NCBI GenBank assembly: GCA_900239685.1 | Contig: OENT01000948.1 | Coordinates: 1 to 64,000 of the forward strand | Reading direction: 5' to 3' | DNA: 64,000 nt | DNA from: Rotaria macrura | Taxonomy: Eukaryota > Rotifera > Eurotatoria > Philodinida > Philodinidae | Shown: piece by piece, positions 10,345-22,179 of the stretch | How positions within the stretch are numbered: the stretch's first letter is position 1 | Layout: every line of letters begins with the position of its first letter | Translations under genes and position numbers: made by a program | Notes under the pieces: model-generated | Database searches by the model: none | The model's input: only the letters and a program-made list of their open reading frames with translations | What the model was told of the DNA's origin: nothing

Positions 10345-11961
10345 TTAAATAGCTTGTTGTATTTTAGGAAATGGATCTTCCTTGCTAAGTACAACTGTCA
10401 TATGTTTATACGATATGTAAGCTTTCATTCGATTTTGACAAATTAATGTAGCCAAAAGAGTAGCACATTGAACTTGATCACATGTTTCACCGTTATTACT
10501 CCATTCAAATGCACGTGTAAACATTTCTATTGATATTTTATTTTCTTTGTTCATTAATAACCATACTTTCCGAAATAGATTTCGTACAGCCAGTAAATAT
10601 AATGTTTCAACGTGAAGTACTAAACCTTTGGATAGAAAATACTTGTGATGAATTGTGTTTATATATTGATCGAATGCATATAATTGACCTTGTTTTATAG
10701 CAACAAGTAAATCATGAAATGCAGTTAATTTATATTTAGCAATAATCTGTAATGATGGTGTATAACCAAATTGCATTTTTGCTATACATAGATGAATTAA
10801 TATAGATGCTTTATTTTTTCTCATAAATTGTGGACAACGTTGAAATATTGGATCAAAACATTCCATTGCTTTTCGATAATCATCTTTGAATAAACATGAT
10901 TTTCCTAAAATATAGACAATAAACGAATGATGTACATAGATAAAAAGAGCGAAAAAGTTATCGAACAATGTTTTATGTATAGTAGAAAAAGAAGCCTATC
11001 AAGAATTTTTACGATATTCATTTTCTCATACAATTACGAGATGCCAAAGTTCTATAGAATACAAGATTTGAGTATATGTGATGTACAAAAAAAAATAAAT
11101 TCTGTCGATGCTTCCGAAAACAATCAAAACTTTTTCAATTATGCTGAAAAGAAAAATTTAATAGACTATGGCATTAAACATCTTTTTTTCTTATTTTACA
11201 TGTGTCAATTTCATGGCATGATGGTTCAACTTATACTAACCTAAAAAATAGTCATATGTCATTTTTTGATCATCTAATAAATAATGTCTATATTCTAATG
11301 ATTGTTCAGCAAATGAAAGTAATTGTTCGCCAAGTTCGTAACGTTTTATTCTATGACATAATTTAAGTAATTGATTGAGAATTTGAATAGCTCCCCATTT
11401 TTTCGATAGACGTTGTTCGACACAACGATCACTGGTACACACACGAAATGCTTCTGTAAGTATTTCAATTGTTTTATTTACATATGTTTCTGATGTTTGT
11501 CGATCAGTATTTATTGATAGTTCAGCAATACGTTTTGTTGGTGGACTTGCACGATCATTCGTATCACTTGAAATATTGATTGTAAAACAATTTGTTATAA
11601 GACGTAATTCTGTCAATGTAAGAATCAGTATAGGTATATGCCAATTTTTATTTTTACTCTCTTTGACAAGATCAAGTAATGAACGACAAACTTGATATTG
11701 GAATTGTACAATATCATTTAAATAAATTCTATGTAATGATGTTTGACATATTTTAATATGATTTGTTAATATTACATTCCAACCTTGTACAACGCGACCG
11801 TATTTTTCGAATAGATCACATGTAGTTTGCGAAGAGAATTTTTCAATATGAACTTTATGTCGCATACTTAGTAGACTACATAATGATGAACTATTCATAG
11901 CAAATATAGCTTCGTTGAATTCATCCAAATATTTCTGTAATTCATTTATTAAATTAGACAT
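10345..11961 (-). CDS. PCID2: PCI domain-containing protein 2 (TREX-2 subunit)
   Basis: Two exons, 11961-11241 and 10904-10345, join in phase to give 426 residues (human 399). PCID2 (yeast Thp1) binds the SAC3/GANP scaffold and Sem1/DSS1 in the TREX-2 complex and helps export mRNA at the nuclear pore. Family landmarks are the N-terminal helices, a KKWGAIQILNQL segment, DYFLGKSCLFKDDY across the splice junction, KYKLTAFHDLLVAI, RNLFRKVWLLM in the PCI winged helix and the conserved end YISYKHMTVVLSKEDPFP. The single intron is 336 bp, long for this window. The start codon directly abuts a TTTCTAG acceptor, as for a trans-spliced mRNA. Confidence 0.93.
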
Positions 11962-11963
11962 CT
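11962..11963 (-). promoter_or_regulatory. Probable trans-splice acceptor at the PCID2 start
   Basis: The dinucleotide AG of ATATATTTCTAG immediately precedes the PCID2 ATG, leaving no 5'UTR. An acceptor with no upstream exon needed is what spliced-leader trans-splicing produces; a 5'UTR intron is the alternative. Confidence 0.5.
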
Positions 11964-13413
11964 AGAAATATATCTATGAGTTTCTTTTTTATTTATTCGA
12001 ATTCAGTTAACTTTATTTCTTTTTTTTTCATTTAGTTCTTCAAATACTCTTGGTTTTATTTAGAAAAGGAAACTTGCATTATGCACAATAGAGACCTATA
12101 CTAGAGAAATAATACAAAAGAGAAAAAAAAACACAAAAGAAAATAGTCTTCAAATCTAACAAATTATTGAAAGAAGTTGATCACAGTTGTGAAGATCTAT
12201 GATCTCTAAAACGAAATATAAAAACAAATCTGTAGATGTAAATCCAATTCAGTGATTAATATGATGAGAAAAAAATAGTTTCTGGATGCGTTTCCGATTT
12301 TTCGAGCGCTTGACCTTATACCAAGTACTAAGACGAATATAGGAAATTTCGTCTTGAAACACGTCTATTCATCGTTACAATACGCCTGGCAATGAATGAC
12401 AATGTGCCTGGTTCTATTTCGATATATTGAATACGGAAGAAAATTTGCTTTTGTCATTTTTCTGAAGAACCTATGATTGACGGTTTTTTTTTGAATACTA
12501 AATATTTATCAACTACTAGTTAAAGATTTGTCGTCATATTCTTCAAATCAATTCGATTGGTCATTAATAGTTACGAAAAGAGTCGAATCGAGAATAAATA
12601 TACTTTTGATATCGCTCAAGATACATAAATTCATATAATCAACGGTATTATGTAGAAGTTATTCCTAGAATTGACTCAAGGTCAAATTTTATGAAACATA
12701 GTACAAATTAATGAAGATACTTCTTCTACAGTTATGAAGCAATTAAATATCAAGAAAACGATTGAAATTTGAGATTTCATAAAAGTCAAAGAGAATCACA
12801 CTTAATTCTCTTGAAGTTTCATGAATTCAATAAGAGCTTTTGATTCCATTTAATTATCTTTTTTTGAATACAACATATAATTATCTAGAAACAATAGAGT
12901 AACTTCAAACCATTTTAATCACAGCAACGTTCGATTCCGCTTCCTGCTACACTCTACTATTTATATATGATTACTACAATGAAAATTCTTTTTTTTCAAT
13001 AAACTCCGGATACTATTCTCTTGAATCTTTCATTAGATAAAGTATTTGCTTGCTCAACTAAAGGTAGCCCTACTTTTTATTTGTTATTCTAAAATTTCTT
13101 GTTTATGATAAGTAAATTTTAAAATATCTTAGATCAATATAGAAATGCACTGATTAAAAATGTTCAGTGTACATACATATCACAGTTTTTCATATTCTAC
13201 TGATCGTTCATACGATTAAAAACAAACTCGTAGCTAAAAATCATTTTGAAGAGCCTGTATTTGATTTCGAAAATAACGTTTGTACTTTACACATAATTAT
13301 ATAAGCTTCAATTTGCAACATGTGAGAAAATTTGACTATCTACCAGGGCCCTGTTTCTCACAGAATTCTTAAATCTCTATTTGAATATTTCAATGTTAAA
13401 CACATAGATAAAA
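11964..13413. other. Intergenic, AT-rich, no gene seen
   Basis: This is a spacer of about 1.45 kb between the PCID2 start and the stop codon of the GTSF1-like gene. It presumably contains the PCID2 promoter near its left edge. There is no repeat or open frame of note. Confidence 0.45.
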
Positions 13414-14527
13414 TCATACATTTGAGACTGAACGATTGCTAAATGCTGGTGGATGTGGTGTTGATGGTAATCGACCACGACCAACGCCAGTTGCTAACAT
13501 ATTTCGACGAATATTTTCAAATTGAGAACTTTTAATAAAATGAATAGTATAGTTTCATATGACCATAAAACAACTTACTCAAGACTAGCATCAGCCACAG
13601 TATTTGATTGACTCATTGCACCACCAATAGTATCTAATGATTGAAAACAATAGCCAATTGTTAGAAAAAATACAAATCGATCAATCTTTTACAAGCATTA
13701 GTTCGCTTTGGTTCATATGATGCTATTGTTTGTGGTATTTGTTTTGGTGATTCTGTAACAGGTCGTGATAATAATGCACCATCACGATCCAAATAAGATG
13801 ATTGAGGACGCGATGGAATTGTTGCACTTGGCGCGGCTCTAATATAGATTGATTGCAAAAATTCGAGGAAAAAGAAATGCATCATTCAATTACGGTGTTA
13901 CAGAATTTGACCATAGTTCATTTTGTCTAAAAAAAAGGATTCACTAATATTCAAAGATCTAGAATAATGTAGTTACTATGTTACCCATTGAGTTGTCGTA
14001 TTTCATCATCATTGAAAATGTGTCCTGTGTGTGCTTCTCGATCCCAATCTTCTCCATTCATAACAACAGCCATTTGTCGATCATTGTTATCAGACGAATT
14101 ATCTTCCCAATCTGAATAAAGAACACACTATTCATACTGATTGATGTTCGGAAATACTCCATAAATCTTACTGAAATCACTCATGCCTTGAGCAATTGCA
14201 TCATGAACAGTTTGATTATCTGGACAAGTTGACATATGTTTAAATAATTCATTTGGTGTTGTTAAATGTGTTGCATTGAACGAACATTTAACACGACGTA
14301 TGTGTGGATTGGCCTTTAAAATATAGAAAAAGCAAGACTGCGAATGTTTCTTGTCTTGATGTCTTTACTTTAGCACATCGCATGATATGATATTGAAAAC
14401 GTTTTGCTAAAACTTTATGATTAAGATCATATGGACAAAGCCTTTGAAAAAGAAATCTTCTTCATTGAAATCATCTTCTTAAATATGTCTCTTACCAATA
14501 ATCATCGGGATCACAGTAGAGGGGCAT
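13414..14527 (-). CDS. GTSF1-like protein, long form (two CHHC zinc fingers plus tail)
   Basis: Seven exons (14527-14496, 14441-14369, 14313-14172, 14111-13985, 13838-13693, 13633-13579, 13528-13414) join in phase to 229 residues. Two U11-48K/CHHC fingers fit C-x5-H-x9-H-x3-C: one starting CPYDLNH, split off by the first intron, and one starting CSFNATH. An acidic, tryptophan-containing region (NWEDNSSD, EDWDREAH) follows, then a Ser/Pro/Arg-rich low-complexity tail. GTSF1 proteins (Asterix in flies) bind PIWI-piRNA complexes and support transposon silencing; the acidic Trp region fits the PIWI-contacting tail. The gene lies 93 bp downstream of the shorter paralogue on the same strand, with an acceptor-like TTTTTTAAAG in the gap. 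The family call is firm; the role in piRNA silencing is inferred. Confidence 0.85.
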
Positions 14528-14620
14528 AATTTTATGAAGTAAAATAAATACAAAATCTTTAAAAAAGAATACAAAAACAAAAAATATAAATTCATTGAAA
14601 AAATATTATCATTATCATTC

Positions 14621-14889
14621 TCAAGTCGCTGGATTATCGGGACATTCACATAAATGGTCGTAATATTTCATGGGTATTATTTTATGGGCATCGTTAAATA
14701 GACATTTGATACTTTTTACAGTTGGATGATTCTATAAAAAAGGTGGAAACTAGTGATCGATAATAAAATTAATTAACTAACTTGGGAACATCTATTAATA
14801 TGATGTTTGAAATTACTTGAAAGAACTTGATGTGTCGCATCAAATGGACACGTTAAATATTCACCTTCTTCGAAACCTAACGTCGACAT
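14621..14889 (-). CDS. GTSF1-like protein, minimal form (two CHHC zinc fingers only)
   Basis: Two exons, 14889-14782 and 14731-14621, give 72 residues, all of it zinc-finger module. Finger 1 (CPFDATH) and finger 2 (CLFNDAH) both fit C-x5-H-x9-H-x3-C exactly. The protein stops just after finger 2, so the acidic, aromatic PIWI-binding tail of GTSF1 is missing. The fingers of this family bind RNA, so a tail-less protein could act as a competitor or adaptor; that is speculation. The start is preceded by a TTATGTAAAG acceptor two bases upstream. It sits immediately upstream of the longer paralogue, so the two may be co-transcribed. Confidence 0.8.
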
Positions 14890-15219
14890 CGCTTTACATA
14901 AAAAGGAGAACGAAGTCGTTATGATTTGATAGTTTGAGTTTTTTTTCGTTATGCATATGATGACTCATTTGAAACCGATTCAATTTTTTCTATTTTAAAT
15001 TGTGAGAATTATACATTAAAAGAATTATAAAAAATAAAAATTTCTCAATTTCTTTTTCATTATTGAATTGAAATAGAATTCATTCAGCGCCCTCTTTCGT
15101 TTAATCAACACGTAAAGTTTTCATTGACGAATCGAAAAGTGTGGTGTAAGACAGACAGAAAAAGAAAGAAAGCAAGATTGTCACACATTTTACTTTCTAA
15201 CATAGCTGTAACACACATT
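14890..15219. other. Divergent intergenic region between the GTSF1-like genes and PNISR
   Basis: These 330 bases separate divergently transcribed genes and must hold both promoters unless those lie further out. No TATA box is evident. TTTCTAACATAG at about 15194-15205 is an acceptor-like site 15 bases before the PNISR ATG. Confidence 0.45.
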
Positions 15220-18200
15220 ATGTTTAATACTAATTGGCCACTAAATCCTAATACATCGGCATCGAATGGTTTGTTTTACATTTTTCTTTAAATTGCTAAC
15301 TGCTGATTGATCTATTTTCTTGAAGTCGATTGGAGTGCTTTGGCTGATAGTTGGATGCAACAAAGAGAACAACAAGCTCAATGGCAACAAGCACCGTTAC
15401 CGCCTCCACCACCGCCACCGCCTCCACCTCCTCAATTTTTGCTCAGTGCTCCGCCTGTTCCACCACCAGGTCCACCACCCATGGGGATGACATTTCTACC
15501 ATTACCGCCAGCACAACTGGGCATCGCTTCACACCATCACCAGCTACAGGTTGGTTCAAATACCACTCAGGAAAGTTTAACGATGACAAATATTGAAAGT
15601 AAGTCTTCAACTTGACTTTTCAGAACTATGAAAAGAAACTACATGAAGACGAAGGATGTCAATGGGATGAAATCATTATAATTATCAGAATTTCTATTAC
15701 TATATTAATTTTTTCTTTTTGGATTCGATCTAAATTAAATTCAACATTTAGATTCACCATGGAGGCCGCCGCCACCACCACCACCTCCTCCTCCAATCAT
15801 GATGTCTGGTGCACCTCAATGGAGACCAAATATGAATAATAATCAACCATTATTCTCGATTCAGACAGTGAGTAAAATAGACTCATATTCGACAATCAAA
15901 TCAGTTCTACTTTCAGGAAATGGCTCCATCGTTCGGCACTCCTAAATTTTGGCCACCGAACAATCCTGGTCAACAAGTGCCACCACCGCCACCTCCTGTA
16001 CCAGCTCCAGTGCCACCACCACCTCAACAAGTACCCATGCCACCTCAATTTCCTACGCAATCATTTCAACATTCGTCTGTTGATAAAAGAATGATGAATA
16101 CAAGTTTCAACACATCTATACCATCGTTAATGGATATTCCTTCTTCATATGCACAAAGCTCAGTGCCGCCACCACTACCACCTCCACCACCACCGCCCAT
16201 ATCAATTCCTTCTATACCCATACTACCTCGTAAGTATTCGTCATGTATGAAAATGATATCCTTTCACCAACATAAAGCTTAATGCAACTATAGTAACAAT
16301 TGAATCATATTATTTTGTTTATGGTTACATCTTGTCTATTGATTCTCATAATAGACGATGAGTGTCATAGTGACTCTAGGTCATTATTAAAGAAAAATGT
16401 TCGATTGAACTATCTTTTTACTGACAATAATAATTGCACAGCCCTACATACTTATCAAACAGTATTCAGTTCATTGTTTTAAATTATGAATCGGAGCAAA
16501 TTCAAACTTATGGAATGCAATTGAATTTGATGGGTGACATGCAAGATTGTCTTTGAATCGATAATGTCAATAGTCGAATGATATATTATCAGATCACAAA
16601 CATTTCGGTTGTTCTATCGATAGAAACAAGATGATGACGATCATGAAACTCGATACGGTTGCTCATAATCATAATTAAATATCCGATTTTATTAGTGGAG
16701 AATCTATTTCCTCGTATCAGTTTTCATCTTCATATTATTTAAGTAGAATCAACAATAACAACAATGCCAAATAGTTCAAGTGGTGGTAATATGAATTCAA
16801 AGCAGCGGCGAAAAATTCCTGCTTGGCTTCGAGATGAATTAGGAAGAATTGAAAAAGAAAAGGAGAAAAAAATGCAAAATACAAGTAATAATAATACTAA
16901 TAATGTTACATCAAACGATACTTCGTCTGTAAGTATTTTATTTTCTTTGAATAAAATGATTTTTGTCATTTCTATTTCAATTTAATATGTATATATATAT
17001 GTGTCTTTTCACAAATAAAATAGAAATTCGACGATGATGATGATGATTATGACGAAGATGACGATGATAACAATGAGACGAGCCACGAAAAATTTAATCA
17101 ATCAACAACAAGATTCAACGATGAAGAAGACGATAACGAAGAAGAAAGAGAACAAAACGAATATGATGAACCAAATTCTATACTAGTTTCTTCAACACCA
17201 ATTGTTCCTCGGCGGAGTCGCTTTGTGGGTTGTTGTGATTGGACATTTAAAAAAAGAACCATGCGTTTATTATCATCTTATTTTCTTCTAACATTTCAAA
17301 GGATGATGACAAATCGACTGAGCAAGCACTCAATATAAGTGCAATTTCGAGACGAGCACATTCACCATCACCACCATCTCATTCGGCAACAACGACATTT
17401 ATCGAAGATGATCCAATCGATAAAGAAGAACAATTTGTAAGAGAAATAATATTCCTATAGTGTGGAAATTGACTTTCTTTTTGTACAAGATGATAAAACT
17501 ACGTCGAACACTGACTGCATTGCTACTTGAAGTTACCAATGATGAATTTTTATCCATTGCCAAGGAAGTTTATTTGAATTGTAAAGGTAAACAAATTTCT
17601 TTTATTGCCGTCTTTTTTTTTCTCGGTTACTCTATATATCATATGAAAATAAAATATTTTAGCCGAATCATCGACACCTGTTATTCGAAAAGCTTCTGGA
17701 CTTTCAAGTCTTATACAAAGTATGACATAAGCGAGTGTCTGAGTTTTTATTCAAGATTCGTATGTTTCTATTCTAGATTTTTCTGAAACAGATTCTGATG
17801 ATGAAGAAAAACAAACGCATTCAATTGTAGATACAACTGTCATAAAGAAATCACCAATTCGAACATCCCTAAAACAAGATCATGGTAAATCAGATCAGTT
17901 GATTATTTAAATTAGCAGGAAAACAAAGGAACACTCAAATTTTGAATGATTAAATCGTTCTATTTACGAATTGTAAAAACATCAAAAGAATCATATTTAG
18001 TTTTCATCGGACAAACAAACGTGTAAATTTCATATCATGTTCTCTATCGAATACGTTAGTTTTTATTTCTGTGGAAAAATGTTTTCCCATACTTATCTAA
18101 ACACTTCAATCTCAAAAATTTGATCTAACTCTAAAAAGTTTTCAGAAAAATAGACAACTGGTATGATGTCAAAATCTACAGAAATATTGCCAGTGTCTAC

Positions 18201-19489
18201 TGTCTTCAAAAATCTTGTCGTTGATAATTGATGAACAAAGTTCGAAACTCACACATTTTCTCCTAATCAGAAGAAAGTTGATTGTCGGAGGCAAGTGAAA
18301 CAAGAAGTCACTTGCTGAAGTAGACTCGAATGATAGGTCTCTTACAGAAATGATCAAGAGCAAGTAGAATACTGGAATTTCACCGATGACAACTATCCAG
18401 TTTTGTGTTGACGAAAGTACATTTGGCTTTCATCAATTATAACTGAAGAAAATACATGTTTAGTAGTCAGAAGAGTTAGAAGACAATGGATATAGAATTT
18501 CGATTGTTATAGTTTATATTGATAACGTAGGTAATGGAAAATTTGTAGTCAAGTTTTATTTACCTTCATAGTGACGAAGTTCAATTAACCTGAATTTTAC
18601 TGTCATCATACTACATGTTGAAGTGTTGTCCGTTCAGATTTGTTGCGTCTATGAGTATCATTTCAATTTTGATTATTGTTCCGAATACGAACATAGTGGA
18701 CACATTCTATGATATAGACAAAAGTGTTCGCTAATGATTTCTTTTGCATCCAGTCTTTGATTTGGTGTCACATTTGTTAGATTCACAATGAATACAAAAA
18801 AATCTGTTTTTAAGCGAACTCTTTTAACAATATAGTTATTCACTCTGAAACGTTTTTATACTAGCGAAAAAAATATTGAGCGATGCTATTCAGATCTCTA
18901 TGAAGTACGATTTGAAATGGCAAATTAAACTCTGAGAATAGAAATTCAAGTAAAATAGTGTGCTTACTTTGATAACGTAAAAAACAAACTTTACCGATGA
19001 TAACTTTCACTTGTCATCAATGAGTCGCTTTATCTTTTACGAAATTTTAACTTCATAAGTACTTCTCTTATACCGATATATGATGGAAAATGTTTTACAT
19101 TGAAATTTTACTATCATCCATTTTCATATGTTCGACCAATGAATATCGTTTAAAATGAACAGAACAGAAATATATATATTACTAATTATTTTATTATAGT
19201 ATCAACAAAATCTTCAACTAAAAATATCGACGATGTTACTAAATCAAGTAAAGCTAAAGAAAAAAAGTCAACCAGAGATAAAAGTCCATTATTATCGAGT
19301 TCGTCGAACGATCATAAAAGTAAAAAGCATTATCGCAAAAAACATCGCCGTCGTTCATCGTCATCATCATCATCATCATCGAATTCATCTCAATCGCGTT
19401 CACAGAAAAAGAAAAAAACCTCGAATCATGATCAATATACAGAGCACAATAAATTGAAAAAATACGATGATCGACGACGAAAACGTTGA
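15220..19489 (+). CDS. PNISR: PNISR-like arginine/serine-rich splicing protein
   Basis: Eleven exons (15220-15268, 15326-15598, 15752-15867, 15917-16229, 16744-16928, 17024-17224, 17302-17436, 17490-17586, 17663-17719, 17792-17884, 19200-19489) join in phase to about 602 residues (human 805). PNISR is a nuclear-speckle SR-related protein that partners PNN. Matches in order are VDWSALADSWMQQRE near the N-terminus, proline-rich runs, QRRKIPAWLRDELGRIEKEK, KFDDDDDD acidic blocks, the helical MIKLRRTLTALLLEVTNDEF segment, and a Ser/Lys/Arg-rich tail ending RRRKR. The RS tail is much shorter than in vertebrates. The last intron is 1.3 kb while the others are mostly 50-155 bp; an extra exon inside the 0.5-kb fourth intron is possible. 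Confidence 0.88.
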
Positions 19490-19627
19490 ATCTACTTTTC
19501 GTTTTTCTCTTTCTGCTTGTACTTTCTTCGTTTTTTTTGTATGATATTACTAAAGAAAGAAACAATATTACAAACCATTACATCATTCATTTCTTTGTCT
19601 TATATTTGCTTCTATACATTTCTTAAG
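19490..19627 (+). promoter_or_regulatory. PNISR-NUS1 gap with probable trans-splice acceptor
   Basis: Only 138 bases separate the PNISR stop from the preferred NUS1 ATG. The gap ends in a pyrimidine-rich tract and CTTAAG directly against that ATG (AG at 19626-19627). This fits an internal operon junction resolved by spliced-leader addition, and it favours the ATG at 19628 over the in-frame ATG at 19541. Confidence 0.45.
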
Positions 19628-21895
19628 ATGAAAACGGTATCCATATTATATCGATTCATAATAGCTATATTTCTCTATTTTCTAAATTTGACACAATGGT
19701 TTCATCGAATTATTCTTCAATTGATGAGTCGTAATCGTTATACGATAACAGTTAATATTGATGTTAGTCGAAATGATCCATGGACTATGAGTAATGAACA
19801 AATTGATAAAATACAATTTAATAAATCCACCGAAGTACTTGCTTTGATTGTTAATGAACGTATACCTGATATTGATTTATGGAAATTTATTGTTAATTCA
19901 ATAATCTTCTTTCGAAATTTAAATATTCGTCATTTGATTATTTATGATTACGAAGGTAATCAAAGATTGAACATTGACTCAAAGATTAAATATTTTTTTG
20001 TATTTTCAAGGCTATATTAAAGATCGTGAAGCTTCGATCATGGACTATGTTCATAAATATGATAAAAAAGGTATATTGAATATTTTTTCAACGAATAGAA
20101 AAAATTCTATGTTTTAGAAATTTTCATATCTTGTAGTCATTAAATATATATTTAAAATCATGAAGGGTTGTTTTAGTTAGAATAATAATTAACTATTTCA
20201 ATATAGTATGATTCGATCTATGCATAAAACTTAGCATCATATTCATGACGAATGATTTGTTTGTACTTGTGAAACTGACAAACGTCAGTCATGCATATCC
20301 AAAAAAAGAAGACAAATAACCAAATCGAACGAGAGATTGTGAGTTGCCGAGAACAAAACCACACTGGTATGCGCATATATAGGAAGAATGGTAGTTAAAT
20401 ATTGCTCGACAGGTTGACAGGTATGGTTAGTTGCTTTCCTTTTGTGAATTAACTTTACGTTGGGTATATTCATCAGTGATGTATTCTAACGTAGCCTCTT
20501 TATTCAATTGAAAAGAAAGACTAATACGTGTTATGTACCTAGAAAACTGTGAATCCTAGTTCTGGTTAAAATTTTCTCTCTCTTCTGACCCTAATTATTT
20601 AAAAACAAGCAACTTTTTTTCAAGATGATAAAGCCAAGATTTTCAAATTAATTTTTTATAAAAAGATACGTCGGATCAATCTTCAGTTTTTCTATACAAC
20701 CCTATGAAAATCCATTGATACAATTATTATAGTGATGATCTGTATCCGCTACATGCTTTTCACATTCAAGTAAATCTTCAACATGTTTAAGAATAAAATG
20801 ATTCATAATAAATCCTAAAAACTATCATAAGTTTTTGACGATATGTTGTTGCACTTCGCCATGCTCGGTTCATCATTCGATATTGTATTCTACAGTGCGA
20901 TGAAGTTTGACGATCCTCGATAGTGGACAATACTCTATCTGAAAATTAGTACAATTTCTGTACATGCCGTGATTCGAGACTGGCAATCGATCTGATTAAA
21001 CAGCTACGAAACGAATTTCATACGTTTGATACCAATGTCTGCTAAATGTGCTTTTCATCGATGAATCTACACTGTGTCGATTGTAATCGTAACGGGGAAA
21101 ACTCTCCGGATACAACGACACTGATCAGACATCGACATTTTTTATGATGTAAAATTTTTATAAGCTATCTGATCATGAATGGAGAACCAATGACAACAAT
21201 TCTAAGATAGTGTTAAATATATGTAGACACGAAATCCTGTCGACCTGCACTAGTTGTCCAAGCAACAATGTTCTAAAAATTTTCTTCATTTCGAGATACA
21301 GAGTGAAATTGTCAGCTGAAGAAAAAAATTCATGTTTAAGTTGAATATTTTCTGTACTTCATGTTAACTAATATCTCAAAATATGAATTATTGTTACTTA
21401 AATAAAAGTTATGTTTTATTCTAGTACAATCATCTCTTGCATTTCCAAAAGTTCATTTTCTATCATTGAATGATTGCAGTCAAACATTAACGAAAGTAAC
21501 GCAAACTCTGTGTCGGCAAGTGAAACAAAATGAAATAACAATAGATTCGATTAAAATCGAAACAGTTGATAATTGTTATACAAGTAAACTAAAGCTAAAA
21601 TTGACAGAATAGAATTCATTTCGTATAGTAATCTACTTATAGAATTGTCAACTATTCCAGAAATTAATTTAGCACTAGTGATTGGACCAATAAAAAGTGC
21701 GCTTGGATTACATCCATGGTTGACAAGATTAACAGAATTCATGTAAGAATAGAGAATAGTCTAAAGTTTTGTACATCAGTAATTGTTCTTGTTTCATCTA
21801 GAATGATTGATTCGTATAAACAAATTCAAACAATAAATTCTTATATTAACATTGTCCAACGTTACAATCGAATCGAACAAAGGCAAGGTCGATAA
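19628..21895 (+). CDS. NUS1: NUS1 (Nogo-B receptor), dehydrodolichyl diphosphate synthase subunit
   Basis: Five exons (19628-19955, 20011-20070, 21425-21583, 21643-21742, 21802-21895) join in phase to 246 residues. NUS1 pairs with DHDDS to form the ER cis-prenyltransferase that makes dolichol precursors for N-glycosylation. An N-terminal hydrophobic segment (about residues 5-25) serves as membrane anchor. Fold landmarks are ALIVNERIPDIDLWKFIVN, HLIIYDYEGYIKDRE, VKFHL-like strand VHFLSLNDCSQTL, LALVIGPIKSALGLHPWLTRLTE, and a C-terminal tail ending RQGR. The R-x-G end is the conserved functional motif that completes the partner's active site. The second intron is 1.35 kb, the rest about 55-60 bp. 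An in-frame ATG at 19541 would add 29 residues. Confidence 0.9.
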
Positions 21896-22177
21896 TTGTT
21901 TGTTGTTGTTTTATTTAGATGAATTATTATCAGACAAAAATTATTGAATAAAAGAAAGTCTAACGTGATTGTTTTTCTTTGTTTTTCCTAATTTAAACTG
22001 TTATATCTACTTTTTGTGTCTTTTTATGATTCATTCGATTGATTACGGGTTAATATTTGTTATCCTTTTATTTTTCTGTTTGATATTCATGTGGCTTAAT
22101 ACGAATCTTTGTTTTTTTATTCTGGATAGGAAAAGAAAAGAATAAAGAGAATAACATTTAACTATGACATTATTTAT

Positions 22178-22179
22178 AG
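22178..22179 (+). promoter_or_regulatory. Probable trans-splice acceptor at the Ashwin start
   Basis: ATTATTTATAG ends exactly at the Ashwin ATG, 284 bases after the NUS1 stop. As for PCID2 and NUS1, an acceptor with no 5'UTR suggests spliced-leader addition within an operon-like array. Confidence 0.45.

Noticed and set aside
10927-11244. 105-codon plus-strand ORF inside the PCID2 intron
   Set aside because: It lies antisense within the single PCID2 intron and overlaps the intron ends. It has no family signal and typical AT-rich composition, so it is probably chance.
15351-15596. 81-codon Thr/Ala/Ser-rich frame
   Set aside because: It is a frame-shifted shadow of the proline-rich PNISR exon 2.
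16364-16387. Possible extra small PNISR exon between exons 4 and 5
   Set aside because: The acceptor is fair, but the donor is poor and exons 4 and 5 already join in phase without it.
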